Shown: positions 39,828 to 49,483 of the stretch, piece by piece
Layout of the letters: every line of letters begins with the position of its first letter
How positions within the stretch are numbered: the stretch's first letter is position 1
From: Onthophagus taurus
Taxonomy: Eukaryota; Arthropoda; Insecta; Coleoptera; Scarabaeidae
NCBI RefSeq assembly: GCF_036711975.1
Contig: NC_091967.1
Coordinates: 27,776,001 to 27,840,000 of the forward strand
Direction: 5' to 3'
DNA: 64,000 bases
Position numbers and translations under genes: made by a program
Notes under the pieces: model-generated
Told to the model about the DNA's origin: nothing
Seen by the model: the letters and a program-made list of their open reading frames with translations, nothing else
Databases searched by the model: none

Positions 39828-40050
39828 GGAATGGTTGCAATTAATTTGAATGATGATGATGATCGAGAAGAAGAAGAAGAAGAGCAAGACAGTACTAAAA
39901 AGAGGAAAGTCACGTTTCCAGATGACGATGATGACTTTCAAGCCTGTTGTAGTAAAATAGTGGTAGATGAGGATGATCAATGTAAAATGAAAAATTTTTA
40001 AAAAAATAGAAATAGTTAATAAAAATCATAATAAAACAAAAAAAATTTTT
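39828..40050 (+). pseudogene. Inverted partial copy of the acidic-protein gene
   Basis: Reads GMVAINLNDDDD, EEEQDSTKKRKVTFPDDDD and DQCKMKNF on the plus strand, corresponding to the last 70 codons of the gene at 41,517-42,187 on the minus strand. The 5' part is lost. The flanking ATTTTTATTGTATAAACCG also recurs inverted. Confidence 0.8.
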
Positions 40051-40147
40051 ATTGTATAAACCGATTATATAATTCTTTCATTAGTGCAACTTAATTGAAC
40101 TTAAAGTTTGCAGCCACTAATAATACATTATTCTTTTAAATTTACAG

Positions 40148-40321
40148 GGGGTTATAGTATTAGTGGAGAAAGAGGAGATGGATGACATCCTGAACACGGA
40201 TGCCGGTCACATCATCACAATAACAGATGCCCCAGGTGGATATATCATTATAGCCACCTGGGGCGAATTTTATTGTACAACATGTAAGCAATTTACGTCT
40301 ATGAATATCAAACATAATTAA
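40148..40321 (+). CDS. Possible first exon or small gene, unrecognised
   Basis: An acceptor-like tttacag precedes 40,148, the frame is open to a stop at 40,321, an internal ATG is at 40,178 (MDDILNTDAGHIITITDAPG), and a donor-like CAT/GTAAGC is at 40,283-40,284, which would end the exon in phase 1, the phase used throughout the gene at 44,845-45,701. A perfect 11-bp hairpin stem lies in the coding part (40,229-40,264). No known domain. Whether it is spliced or read through to give 47-57 residues cannot be decided from sequence. Confidence 0.45.
   Translation, partial: GVIVLVEKEEMDDILNTDAGHIITITDAPGGYIIIATWGEFYCTTCKQFTSMNIKHN
40229..40264. repeat. 11-bp perfect hairpin in coding sequence
   Basis: GCCCCAGGTGG, a 14-nt spacer, CCACCTGGGGC. 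GC-rich stems are rare in this AT-rich block. A similar element sits in the first exon at 44,881-44,904. Confidence 0.8.
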
Positions 40322-40770
40322 TTCAATTTAATTTTTAGTTGTTCCATCACAATAAAAAATAGTTTTTACATAAATTTCATTACATTACGCTTCTTAGGGT
40401 GCGTTTACGTTGGAGCTGTGATAAACAATAAAAGCGACGTTGCAATAAAAGCGACGTTGCTATGTAAAACAAATAAATTGTAAATTAAACAGTTTTTGTT
40501 ATTAGAATAGTCCAATGTCTTTTGATACGACAAAAAGTTTGCAGAAATAATATGTATTACTATTACATAAATTGTAAACCAATGTCTTTTGAATTTCAAT
40601 AAAATATTATTCCATCCGCTATCGATATAATTTGATTAGAAATCGATCTGTTTTATTCGACTAACCGCTTTTATCTGTTGTTACATCGATAGCAGTAACT
40701 CTAAAGAATTCCGTCTGTTAACGATATAATTCGATTAGAAACCTATCAGTTTTTATCTGTTCCATCCGCT

Positions 40771-41518
40771 AACGATATAATTCGATCTGAAACCGATCAG
40801 TTTTTATCGGTCCAATCGCTTTTTATCAGTATAATTTGAACAGAAGTCGATCATTTAAACCGAAGCAGATATCTACTATCAAACAGGTCTGTTTTAATTG
40901 ATCTGTTTCATCCAGCCAACCGCTTTTATCGGTTGTAACACCGATACTTTGATCATGATCCGTTTGAAGATTTTTTAGTACGATTGCATCCTTTAAAAAT
41001 ACTTTCCATTGCTTTCGAAATATCTTTACCTGATATATAGTATTGCTTTTGAACTTTAAGTTCAATTAAGTTGCACTAATGAAAGGATTATATAATCGGT
41101 TTATACAATAAAAAATTTATTTGTTTTATTATGATTTTTATTTTAACGATATAATTCGATCTGAAACCGATCAGTTTTTATCGGTCCAATCGCTTTTTAT
41201 CAGTATAATTTGAACAGAAGTCGATCATTTAAACCGAAGCAGATATCTACTACCAAACAGGTCTGTTTTAATTGATCTGTTTCATCCAGCCAACCGCTTT
41301 TATCGGTTGTAACACCGATACTTTGTTCATGATCCGTTTGAAGATTTTTTAGTACGATTGCATCCTTTAAAAATACTTTCCATTGCTTTCGAAATATCTT
41401 TACCTGATATATAGTATTGCTTTTGAACTTTAAGTTCAATTAAGTTGCACTAATGAAAGGATTATATAATCGGTTTATACAATAAAAAATTTATTTGTTT
41501 TATTATGATTTTTATTTT
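40771..41518. repeat. 374-bp tandem duplication with integrase scraps
   Basis: Units 40,771-41,144 and 41,145-41,518 are almost identical (AACGATATAATTCGATCTGA starts both). Each joins the AACCGATC-type motif cluster to an integrase fragment; the minus strand reads KDAIVLKNLQTDH, from the second catalytic Asp region (P1: KDANVPKNLQTDQ). A third, more diverged fusion lies at 43,860-44,020. Confidence 0.85.
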
Positions 41519-41744
41519 AACTATTTCTATTTTTTAAAAAATTTTTCATTTCACATTGTTCATCATCATTTACCACTATTTGAGTACAACAAGCTTGAAA
41601 GCCATCATCGTCATCCGGAAACGTGACTACTTTCCTCTTTTTAGTACTGTCTTGCTCTTCTTCTCGATCAGCATCAGCATCATCATCATCATCATCATCA
41701 TCAACATCATTCAAATTAATTGCAACCATTCCTTTTTGTGATGT

Positions 41745-41793
<49 letters not shown>

Positions 41794-42187
41794 TGTCTCT
41801 TGAGATTTTTTCGATGACTTTCAATTTGGGGGGATTGCTCATCCCCATCAACACTTAAATCAAAAACATATTTATGCATCACCGATGCCAACATCTGTAC
41901 TTCCGTTTCATTTTCAACTCCCAGCCTCATATATTGCACTGGGAGGTTTCCGAACTTCCTCTTCAGCGTCTCATTTTTGGGTGTATACATTAGTGCGATG
42001 ATCACGCAATTCCCCCTTGTTGCAACGCTTTTTAAACCATACCTAATTCAGAATTATTAATAAAGGAAAAAAAAGAAAAAGAAACTTACCGGGAGAACAG
42101 GTGTTTGCACACTACATGTAATGTTTTTACTGGCACATTCATTATGTCAGTACTGCTAACCAGCAAAGTGCATGGTGGTGTAGACAT
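41517..42187 (-). CDS. Two-exon acidic low-complexity protein
   Basis: Exon 1 is 42,090-42,187 (MSTPPCTLLVSSTDIMNVPV...), the intron 42,043-42,089 (47 nt, GTAAGT...TTAG), exon 2 41,517-42,042; together 207 residues. The N-terminal half is ordered (VVCKHLFSRYGLKSVATRGN, MYTPKNETLKRKFGNLPVQY). The second half has poly-Pro, poly-Ser and a poly-Asp run, KKRKVVTFPDDDD (a possible nuclear signal) and a short Cys-containing end. No family recognised. Introns are unusual for Polinton genes. A partial inverted copy is at 39,828-40,050. The poly-residue runs come from CAT/TCA microsatellite and will vary in length. Confidence 0.6.
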
Positions 42188-42446
42188 TCTTTCTTTTGTT
42201 ATAAAATTGAACTGTTGAAGGCTAAGTGCAGGTATGCTAATCGAACCGATTGAGAGACATTTATACGTTGAATAATTTGCTAATTAAGCATAAATGTATA
42301 TATAAAGACAATTGTCAATTTATGATTTTAAAAAGTGCTGATTATCATGGTTTAATAATAAAATTCAAATCCATTTCGAATGGTTAAGATGTAATTGTCA
42401 TGGATTAAATTGGAATCGTGATCCGGATAACGAACACAACTTTCGG

Positions 42447-42800
42447 CTTATCGAAGCTTATGAAATAAAATAATTATGTTATTAAACTTTTAATTTTTTT
42501 ACTTTTAAATTTCTATTTATCTGTATTTATCGGTTGACGCAAAACGCTAATTAGGAATATTTCAAAAATAATACAATTTACCAATTAACCCAATTTAAAT
42601 AATATATTTAAACATTTTAAAATTATCGAAGCTTATGAAATAAAATAATGATGTTATTAAACTTTTAATTTTTTTTACTTTTAAATTTCTATTTATCGGT
42701 TGACGTAAAACGCTAATTAGGAATATTTCAAAAATAATACAATTTACCAATTAACCCAATTTAAATAATATATTTAAACATTTTAAAATAAAAACTGCAA
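42447..42800. repeat. 175-bp tandem duplication
   Basis: tcgaagcttatgaaataaaa at 42,451 and 42,626, followed in both by acgctaattaggaatatttc and caatttaaataatatattta. A third partial copy lies at 43,260-43,350. Confidence 0.85.
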
Positions 42801-42869
42801 TGAAAATAATACAAATTATAAAATTGTTTTAATACCTTTTCATTAAAGGATTTATCCCACCTGCAAAAT

Positions 42870-43060
42870 TCATGAAGTCATTCCATTAAGTAATAATAAT
42901 TTATTTCAGATAAATTGCGCAAACAAAATTCTCAAATTAAATTTAACTTATCCTTTGAAAATTTTGTGTTCATAATAAAATATAAATTACCCAATACTTT
43001 TAATTTGCATGAAATTAAAGGTTCCTTAGATAAAATATCTCGCATAAAAAAATGAAAAAA
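42870..43060 (-). pseudogene. Fragment of the 213-aa P2 gene
   Basis: Closely matches 36,260-36,440 (ATTTCAGATAAATT, TTGTGTTCATAATAAAAT, CTTTTAATTTG.ATGAAATTA), with deletions. A further short scrap lies at 43,430-43,470. Confidence 0.75.
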
Positions 43061-44790
43061 TTTATTCTTAAAGTTTCTAGAAATAATTGATATTATTGCT
43101 ATATAAAATGCAAATTAAATAGTTTTTATTAAACCGCCGAGGTTCGGCAAAGGTCGATGCACCACGCCAGCGGAAGTGTAAAGTTACATGATGGTTACAA
43201 TAATGCTGAGCGATAGAATTATTGACGCCAAAGGAAATACATACAGATAAATAGAAATTTAAAACGCTAATTAGGAATATTTCGGAAATAATACAATTTA
43301 CCAATCAACCCAATTTAAATAATATATTTAAACATTTTAAAATAAAAGCTACAATGAAAATAATACAAATTATAAAATTGTTTTAATACCTGTTCATTAA
43401 AGGATTTAGCCCACCTGTAAAATTCATGAAGTCATTCCCGTATATTCCATTAGTTCCTTAGATAAGATATCTCGCGTAAATTGCAAACCAACATGAAAAT
43501 GGAAAAATTGTTATATAATTTTGTTTTTTCTTAACATCTGCTACTTTTTAAAAAGTTTCGTTTCCACCGTTGATTCCGACTTCAATAAATTTGAAAACGT
43601 GTACGGGGTCCGGATGCACCTCAAGTTTTTATCTCTAAATTAATTGTTAATTCCTCCTCAACGCCCACAGTAATTCTAAAGAATTTCGTTTGCTAACGAT
43701 ATAATTCAATCGGAAACCGATCAGTTTTTATCGGACCAACCGGTTTATATCAGTTGTAATAACACAGCTTCTTCAAACCGAATTGTGAAGCATTCCACCC
43801 GTTGACGGTATAATTTGATCAGAAGTCGATGATTCAAACCGAAACAGGTATCTACAATCAAACAGGTCTGTTTTTAATTGATCTATTTTATCTGACCAAC
43901 CGCTTTGTTCGCTTGTAACACCGATACTTTATTCTTGATCCGTTTGAAGATTTTTGTTAGTACGTTTGCATCCTTTAAAATACTTTCCATCGCTTTCGTA
44001 ACATCTTTACCTGATATAGTAGTCCTTGTGACAAATACTATATTGAAACAGATATAATGGCGTGAGGGTGGTTAAGAGATATTCTCTCATTTTGTTAATT
44101 GGAACATGGTGTTGAAGCTGATGATTACATAATGTTGTGTAATTTATATTCGACTTAATGATTATCAAAAGTTATTTCCTAATTATAATGATTATCAAAA
44201 CTTGTTGTTTCTTTCTTTGTGCAACTTAACATTTCCGGTGACGATCCGATTACTCCGATCGGTGTGTTTCGGTATTAGTCGGCTGTCGAAGTGTTAAGTT
44301 ACAATTTTAGAACGCAATCAATTAAAAGTTTAAATTTAAAATAATTGAGTGTATTAACATTTAAGTTGGCTGTAATGCGTGTATTAACATTTAAGGTGGC
44401 TGTAATGCAAATAATACAAATTAAAAAAATAGATTTAAATTATAACCGCATGAAATTTAAGTTGTGATGCTTGAATACGCACGCTTAAATTCCCGCTTAG
44501 GAATATGTCGAATAAAACAGATCAGTTTCTGATCAAATTATATCGATAGCGGATGGAATAATATTTTATTGAAATTCAAAAGTCATTGGTTTACAATTTC
44601 CCGTAATAAACTAAATCTGATGCTTTCTCACTATTCTAATAACAAAAACTGTTTAATTTACAATTTATACGGTAACAATACATATTGTTTCTAGGATCCT
44701 TTTTCATGTAATAAACCGAATCCGATCTTTATGTTGCTAGTCTAATATATAAAAAAGAGAAATATTTTTTCCCCTCTCTTACGTAAAAAT
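43061..44790. other. Non-coding P2 interior
   Basis: Contains AACCGATC-motif sequence (43,690-43,930), an integrase scrap (43,930-44,030), and at 44,540-44,700 an inverted match to 40,440-40,640 (AACAAAAACTGTTTAATTTA against TAAATTAAACAGTTTTTGTT), which extends the inverted arms inward. No gene seen. Confidence 0.5.
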
Positions 44791-44795
44791 TAAGT

Positions 44796-44803
44796 ATAAA
44801 TAC
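44796..44803 (+). promoter_or_regulatory. TATA box of the six-exon gene
   Basis: TATAAATA 41 bp upstream of the ATG at 44,845, with an initiator-like tcatct/tcattg about 25-30 bp downstream of it, as in insect core promoters. Confidence 0.55.
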
Positions 44804-44844
44804 GATGTGATCATTTTCATCTATCATTGTTAAAGTAAGTTAAA

Positions 44845-45701
44845 ATGGATCTTGAATATTTACTCCACGTTAGAGAAAATCCGGATGGTACAACGACCAT
44901 CCGGAAATACAAATTTGAGGTGGAAGTGGTTGTAGGTAAGTTTTGCAAAATATATCATCAATATTTTCAATAAATTTTGAAGTCCTGAACTTTTGAGTCG
45001 TTAAAAAAAGATTTATAAACAAGTTTCTCGAATTTATTTTTTATTTTTTTCTTTTTTAGCGTCTTCCTCCTCCTCCTCCTCCTCCTCCTCCTCATCCTCC
45101 TCCAACATTAGGAGGATCATAGATGAGATGGAAATGCGGGATCGTAAGTCGTTATTTTTTTTTATTTTGCTTTATAGTATTATTTTATTTTCTCAATATT
45201 TTTTCATAGTGGGGTTATATGATAGCCCTAGATCCCCGTCTCCAACTTCACGAGGGGTAATAATTAATCGGATGGAGGAGGTTGATTGTAAGTCCTTGTT
45301 TTTTTCTTTTGCTTTACAATATTATTATTAATTTTTTCTTTTTTCTTAGCGGAATGTGTGGATGATGATAATGAATCTTCATCCTCCTCCTCCTCCTCCT
45401 CCAACATCAACGAGATGGGAATGCGGGATCGTAAGTCGTTATTTTTTATTTTGCTTTATAGTATTATTTTATTTTCTCAATCTTTTTTCATAGTGGGGTT
45501 ATATGATAGCCCTAGATCCCGGTCTCCAACTTCACGAGGGGTAATAATTAATCGGATGGAGGAGGTTGATTGTAAGTCCTTGTTTTTTTCTTTTGCTTTA
45601 CAATATTATTATTAATTTTTTCTTTTTTGTGTTTGAGGATGTACAAACAAGGTAATGGGGATGGGCGCTCCAGGATATGTAGTGACTTAAAAAATAAATA
45701 A
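44845..45701 (+). CDS. Six-exon Ser-rich gene with duplicated exon pair
   Basis: Exons: 44,845-44,935; 45,060-45,143; 45,210-45,287; 45,350-45,430; 45,494-45,571; 45,652-45,701 (last acceptor least certain). Every junction is GT/AG and phase 1, so all internal exons are multiples of three (84, 78, 81, 78). Exon 1 starts MDLEYLLHVRENPDGTTTIR; exons 2 and 4 encode a Ser run then an acidic end (MEMRD, MGMRD); exons 3 and 5 encode LGLYDSPRSPSPTSRG and VIINRMEEVD almost identically. Exons 4-5 with introns duplicate exons 2-3. Total about 153 residues. No domain recognised; SPRSPSP resembles an SR-like or phosphorylation-rich linker. The frame stays open across all junctions, which argues for a real gene. 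Confidence 0.65.
44881..44904. repeat. 9-bp perfect hairpin in exon 1
   Basis: CCGGATGGT, a 6-nt loop acaacg, ACCATCCGG, wholly inside coding sequence of the six-exon gene. Confidence 0.8.
45144..45651. repeat. Tandem duplication of an exon-intron module
   Basis: 45,122-45,345 and 45,411-45,627 match across exons and introns (GATCGTAAGTCGTTATTTTT, TTGATTGTAAGTCCTTGTTT), with small differences (one lost T-run, one P to R change). Introns are 66, 62 and 63 nt in the module. Confidence 0.9.
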
Positions 45702-45989
45702 TTAAATTGGGTTAATTGAGAAAATTAAATTGTATTATTTAAACCTTTTCCGTCTTTTATTTAAATGTATTTTTTTCACGTACATCATTTTTTGTTACTG
45801 AAAATGCATTAAAACAATTTTATAATTTGTATTATTTTTGCTCAGCATTATTGCAGCCGCTAGGTAATTTGACACTTCCGTCGGCGAGGTGTATTGCACC
45901 TTAGCCATGCGCCGCGGTCGTAATTTTACACCATTTCCGCCCGGCGAGGAAAGCATTGTATCGCGTAACTCATAATCAGTTTTACTTTA

Positions 45990-46500
45990 GAAACCGCGCG
46001 CAATGTCTCTGTGTGTTTTTTACGATCTTTGTGAGTTTAAACCAAAGAAAAAATTTATTCGAAGTTGAGTTGGATGAATTTACCCTATCTATTGTTCATG
46101 GAAAAAACGTCTTACGAGCTGCGCATGGCCTTCCGTTGTGGTGGAATTAGAAGCGAGGGGGTTTGCTTCTCAACGCATGTCTCGTCGTTAATCTTTTTTC
46201 AAGCATATAATTACATGTTCTTAATTTACTTACCCGCTCATAATCAGTTTTACTTTAGAAATCGAACGTGTCAAACGTAAACCGCGCGCAATGTCTCGTA
46301 GTCGTCTCTGTGTTTTTCTTTTTTTCGGTCTTTGTGAGTTTAAACCAAAGAAAAAATTTATTCGAAGTTGAGTTGGATTTACCCGTCAAACGTAAACCGC
46401 GCGCAATGTCTCATAGTCGTCTCTGTGTTTTTTTTCTTCTTTTTTTCAGTCTTTGTGAGTTTAAACCAAAGAAAAAATTTATTCGAAGTTGAGTTGGATT
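45990..46500. repeat. Triplicated ~110-bp segment
   Basis: aaaccgcgcgcaatgtctc and the following tttaaaccaaagaaaaaatt, ttcgaagttgagttggat occur at 45,990-46,076, 46,279-46,379 and 46,394-46,500. The last two are part of the right inverted arm. Short frames starting MSRSRLCVF or MSHSRLCVF result from the repeat and have no domain. Confidence 0.8.
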
Positions 46501-47035
46501 TACCGCTGCGCATGGTCGTCACCTTCCGTTGTGATGGAGTTAGAAGCGGGGGCGGCTTGCTTCTCAACGTTTTTACTTACTCGGCTCGCTAAGGGTATTA
46601 TCGATCAAGAAGGTTACAAGATCAATGTATTATGAATTTGTAAAAAAAGTACCATAACATTAAGGTTTTTATTATTTTTTTACTATTTATTATGTAATTA
46701 AAATGTTTACTAATACTTTTATTGGGTTGATTGGGGGGAAAAATTAAATTGTCTTAAATTGTGTTATTATTATTTTCCGGAATATTCCCAAGCTCCTGCG
46801 CACGCGCATTCAAGAGTTGTGAGGCGCGCCATCTTTCAGAAACGCCGATTCTAGACAGGAAGTTGTCGCACCTCCGCACCTCCGTGACGTCATCCGCCCG
46901 ATGTAAAAGGATAGGGAGGGGTGTCAACCAAAGGCTTGGGGGAAAAAATAGGTTGGTAACCAGACCTGGTGATTTTTAAAAAAGTAACAGTCTACCTGGT
47001 TGGTAGTGGTTTAGTTCCACTACCAACCACTAGGT
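46375..47035. repeat. P2 right inverted arm
   Basis: Inverted match of 38,941-39,680 with small indels, including the CGCACCTCCGTGACGTCATC motif and TCAGAAACGCCGATTCTAGA (46,837). Continues outward to the tip at 47,286. Confidence 0.85.
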
Positions 47036-47286
47036 GGCGCGTTACTTTTTTAAAAAAGGTAACCGTCTACCTGGTTGGTAATGGTTTAGTTCGACTACCA
47101 GCCACTAGGTGGCGCGTTCCTTTTTAAAACATTCACCAGATCTAGTTACTTTTCCAATACCAACCTATTTTTTTTTTCACCTCCGCCTTAGGTTGGTACC
47201 CTTCCCTATCCTTTTACATTGGATTGATGACGTCACGGAGGTGCGGAGGTGCAATTTCCGGTCTAGAATCGGCGTTTCTATACTAC
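46839..47286. repeat. Head-to-head Polinton tips (450-bp palindrome)
   Basis: Left AAACGCCGATTCTAGACAGG and right CCGGTCTAGAATCGGCGTTT face each other, each followed inward by GAGGTGC/GACGTCA motifs, then CCTATCCTTTTACAT and a ggttggta..ccaccaac minisatellite (two units of gtctacctggttggta). The outer tip at 47,286 joins errantivirus RT. Confidence 0.75.
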
Positions 47287-48254
47287 TTTGATCCTTCGCT
47301 AAATATTTAGTCATTGGTTTGATGATTTTCGTGTAATCCTTTATAAATTTTCTGTAATATCCTATCAATCCTGTGAATGATTTAATTTCTGTTTTCGTCT
47401 TTGGTATAGGATACTTCTTTATAGCTTCTATTTTAGATGGATCTGGTTTTACTCCTTCGTTGGTAATCAGATGTCCTAGGTATTTTAATTCTTTACGTGG
47501 AAATTCACATTTATCAAGTGATATTTTCATTCCATTTTCTTTTAATCTCTGAAATACTTTTTCCAATCTACCCTTGTGTTCTTGTAAGGATGTCGAAAAT
47601 ATTATGATGTCATCTAGATATACATGACATATGTCGTCGGTTAATCCTCTTAAGATGTTGTCCATTGTCCTTTGGAATGTCGATGGTGCATTACATAATC
47701 CAAATGGCATTCTGTTAAATTCAAATAGTCCTTGATCTGTTATGAAAGCTGTCTTTTCCTTATCCTGTTCTTTCATTTCTATCTGATGATATCCCGATGC
47801 TAAATCTAAACTAGTGAAGTAATTTGCTCTGCCTAGTTTGTCTAATATCTCGTTGATGTTTGGTAACGGATTTGTCTTTGATAGTTTTCTCATTAAGTCT
47901 TCGATAGTCAATTACTAATCGATATTTCTGTATTCCTGAAGCATCTAGCTTTTTCGGTACTAACGAAATTGGGGATGACCATGGTGATGAGCGTTCTCTT
48001 ATTATATCTTGATCTAACATTTTATTGATTTGCTTATTTATTTCCATCTTTTGGTTATACGGCTTTCTATACGGTTTTTGATATACTGGGACGTTATTAT
48101 TCAAATTTACTTCATGTTTTATTTTTGAATGAAATGTAAGAGGTATGTCATCATTATGTATGATTTCGTGGTATTTGTAAACAAAATTTTTAATCATGTT
48201 TTTCTCTTCTTTATTTAGATGATCTATTCTTAATTTTTCCTTTATTGTATTCAT
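47287..48254 (-). pseudogene. pol: Errantivirus 2 reverse transcriptase (frameshifted, truncated)
   Basis: 47,811-48,254 supplies the N-terminal part (KYRLVIDYRRLNEKTI) and 47,287-47,911 the rest (TSLDLASGYHQIEM, FGLCNAPSTFQRTM, the catalytic VYLDDII, KYLGHLITNEGVKPDPSK, FTGLIGYYRKFIKDY). The frames change near 47,875-47,911, so one indel breaks the gene. It ends after KYLAKDQ where the P2 tip begins; RNase H and integrase are absent. RT copies the element RNA into DNA. Very similar in organisation to other insect Gypsy elements. Confidence 0.9.
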
Positions 48255-48660
48255 TTGAATAATTTTAATATCTTTCGATGATAATTTTGATGTTATTATA
48301 TTTTCTTGATTTTGATTATATTCATTAATATTTTCAACTTCTATAGGCTCTATGTTTATTTTAATAGGATACTCATTAAAGTTTGCAATTTCAACTAAGG
48401 CTTCGTTTTGATTTACTTGGGTATTTCTACACCTTTCATAATTTCTTTATGATTTATAATGAACTCTCCTTTGTTATTTTGAATAGGTATTTTAAATATT
48501 TGTCTTGATCTTGGTTGTAATCCTAATGTCGGGTTATTTGTATAAAATGGTATGGATGCATACGGTGTTTCTAATAATTTATTTTTATAGTTCAAATTTG
48601 CATTTAACATTTTTAAAATATCGTTTCCGATTATGCCATCATATTTTTCAGATACATCTA
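48255..48660 (-). pseudogene. pol: Errantivirus 2 pol linker between protease and RT
   Basis: An open piece at 48,413-48,610 (YASIPFYTNNPTLGLQPRSR, EIMKGVEIPK) has the pattern of the region following Gypsy protease. Frame breaks lie on both sides. Confidence 0.6.
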
Positions 48661-48963
48661 TTATGTTAAATACATATGTATGATCTGGGTCGTTAAATGT
48701 TTGTAAACTTGGAATTTCGATTTTATAATATTGTTTTTAGTAATGCCATGCATTGTTTTTATTAAATATGGTTCAAAAAATATGTAATTTTTAAAATAAT
48801 TTTCAACTAGCTTTTGAGATATTGTTGATACGGATGCTCCATTATCTATTAAAATTTTGGTATTGTCTAATTCTGGTAATATTATGTATGGTAGTCTAGT
48901 ATTGTCTTGAATATTATTGATGTTTATAATTTTTAATTCTGAGTTTCCGAGGCTGTTTCGCAA
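48661..48963 (-). pseudogene. pol: Errantivirus 2 protease
   Basis: 100 residues with ILIDNGASVSTIS in the position of the retropepsin active site (normally D-T/S-G) and a hydrophobic run before it (LPYIILPEL). The Asn in the second position is unusual and may abolish activity. A later motif (MHGITKNN) fits the flap region. Frame broken from its neighbours. Confidence 0.7.
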
Positions 48964-49483
48964 AAATCCTCATTCGCGATTTCTTCGATTTCGGGTGTAT
49001 TAGAATCGTGTCCTAATTGTTCAATAGTTTCTTCTTCTTCTGAGGGTATTATTTGTATGTAATAGTTTCCGTCATTCTCATTATAAATTACATTTTCATC
49101 ATTTATATTTTAATTATGAAGGTTGTTGCGGAAAATTCCGTGGAATGTGATTTCGGGATAAGGTGGCAGAATTAGATGTTTAAAATTCCAAAGGAAAACT
49201 GGTTTATTAACCAAACTCTGAATAAAATACAAAAATTAACAATTAATTGAAAATACAAACTTAATTATGACAAACCTGAGCACAAGGACAAACAGCTTAC
49301 AAAAAATATCTTGTAAGTTCCCAAGAGGTCACTCGAGTCTGGTGTTACAAACCAATGTGGAAAACGAAATCAAAACCAGACTCGAAGGACCCTCACAAAT
49401 TCACATCCTAACTTCGCACGCGTTAAACAAAAATTACCTAAAATTCAAATAAACGATAATACAAACGGGAATATACAAAAATC
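48964..49483. other. Errantivirus 2 gag-pol junction, decayed
   Basis: Acidic coding scraps on the minus strand (near 48,980-49,110) belong to the start of pol. 49,111-49,450 has no match to gag or pol and may be a small insertion. Confidence 0.35.

Larger units (their letters stand above)
35176..47286. mobile_element. Rearranged Polinton block P2
   Basis: Right end CGGCGTTTCTATACTACT at 47,286 is the equivalent of the P1 tip (AGTAGTATAGAAACGCCGATT against AGTAGTGTAAAAAGGCCGATT), joined directly to errantivirus RT. The left edge lacks a tip: 35,180-35,300 matches sequence about 750 bp inside P1's TIR (ATTGAAC.GATAGCTGCAAGG). No shared 6-bp duplication is seen, so the left side was lost. 35.2-38.9 kb carries capsid-side genes; 38.9-47.3 kb has its own inverted arms, integrase scraps and spliced genes. 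Confidence 0.75.

Noticed and set aside
39592..39840. Poly-Met/poly-Val protein
   Set aside because: Microsatellite translation; only the integrase tail fragment inside it is meaningful.
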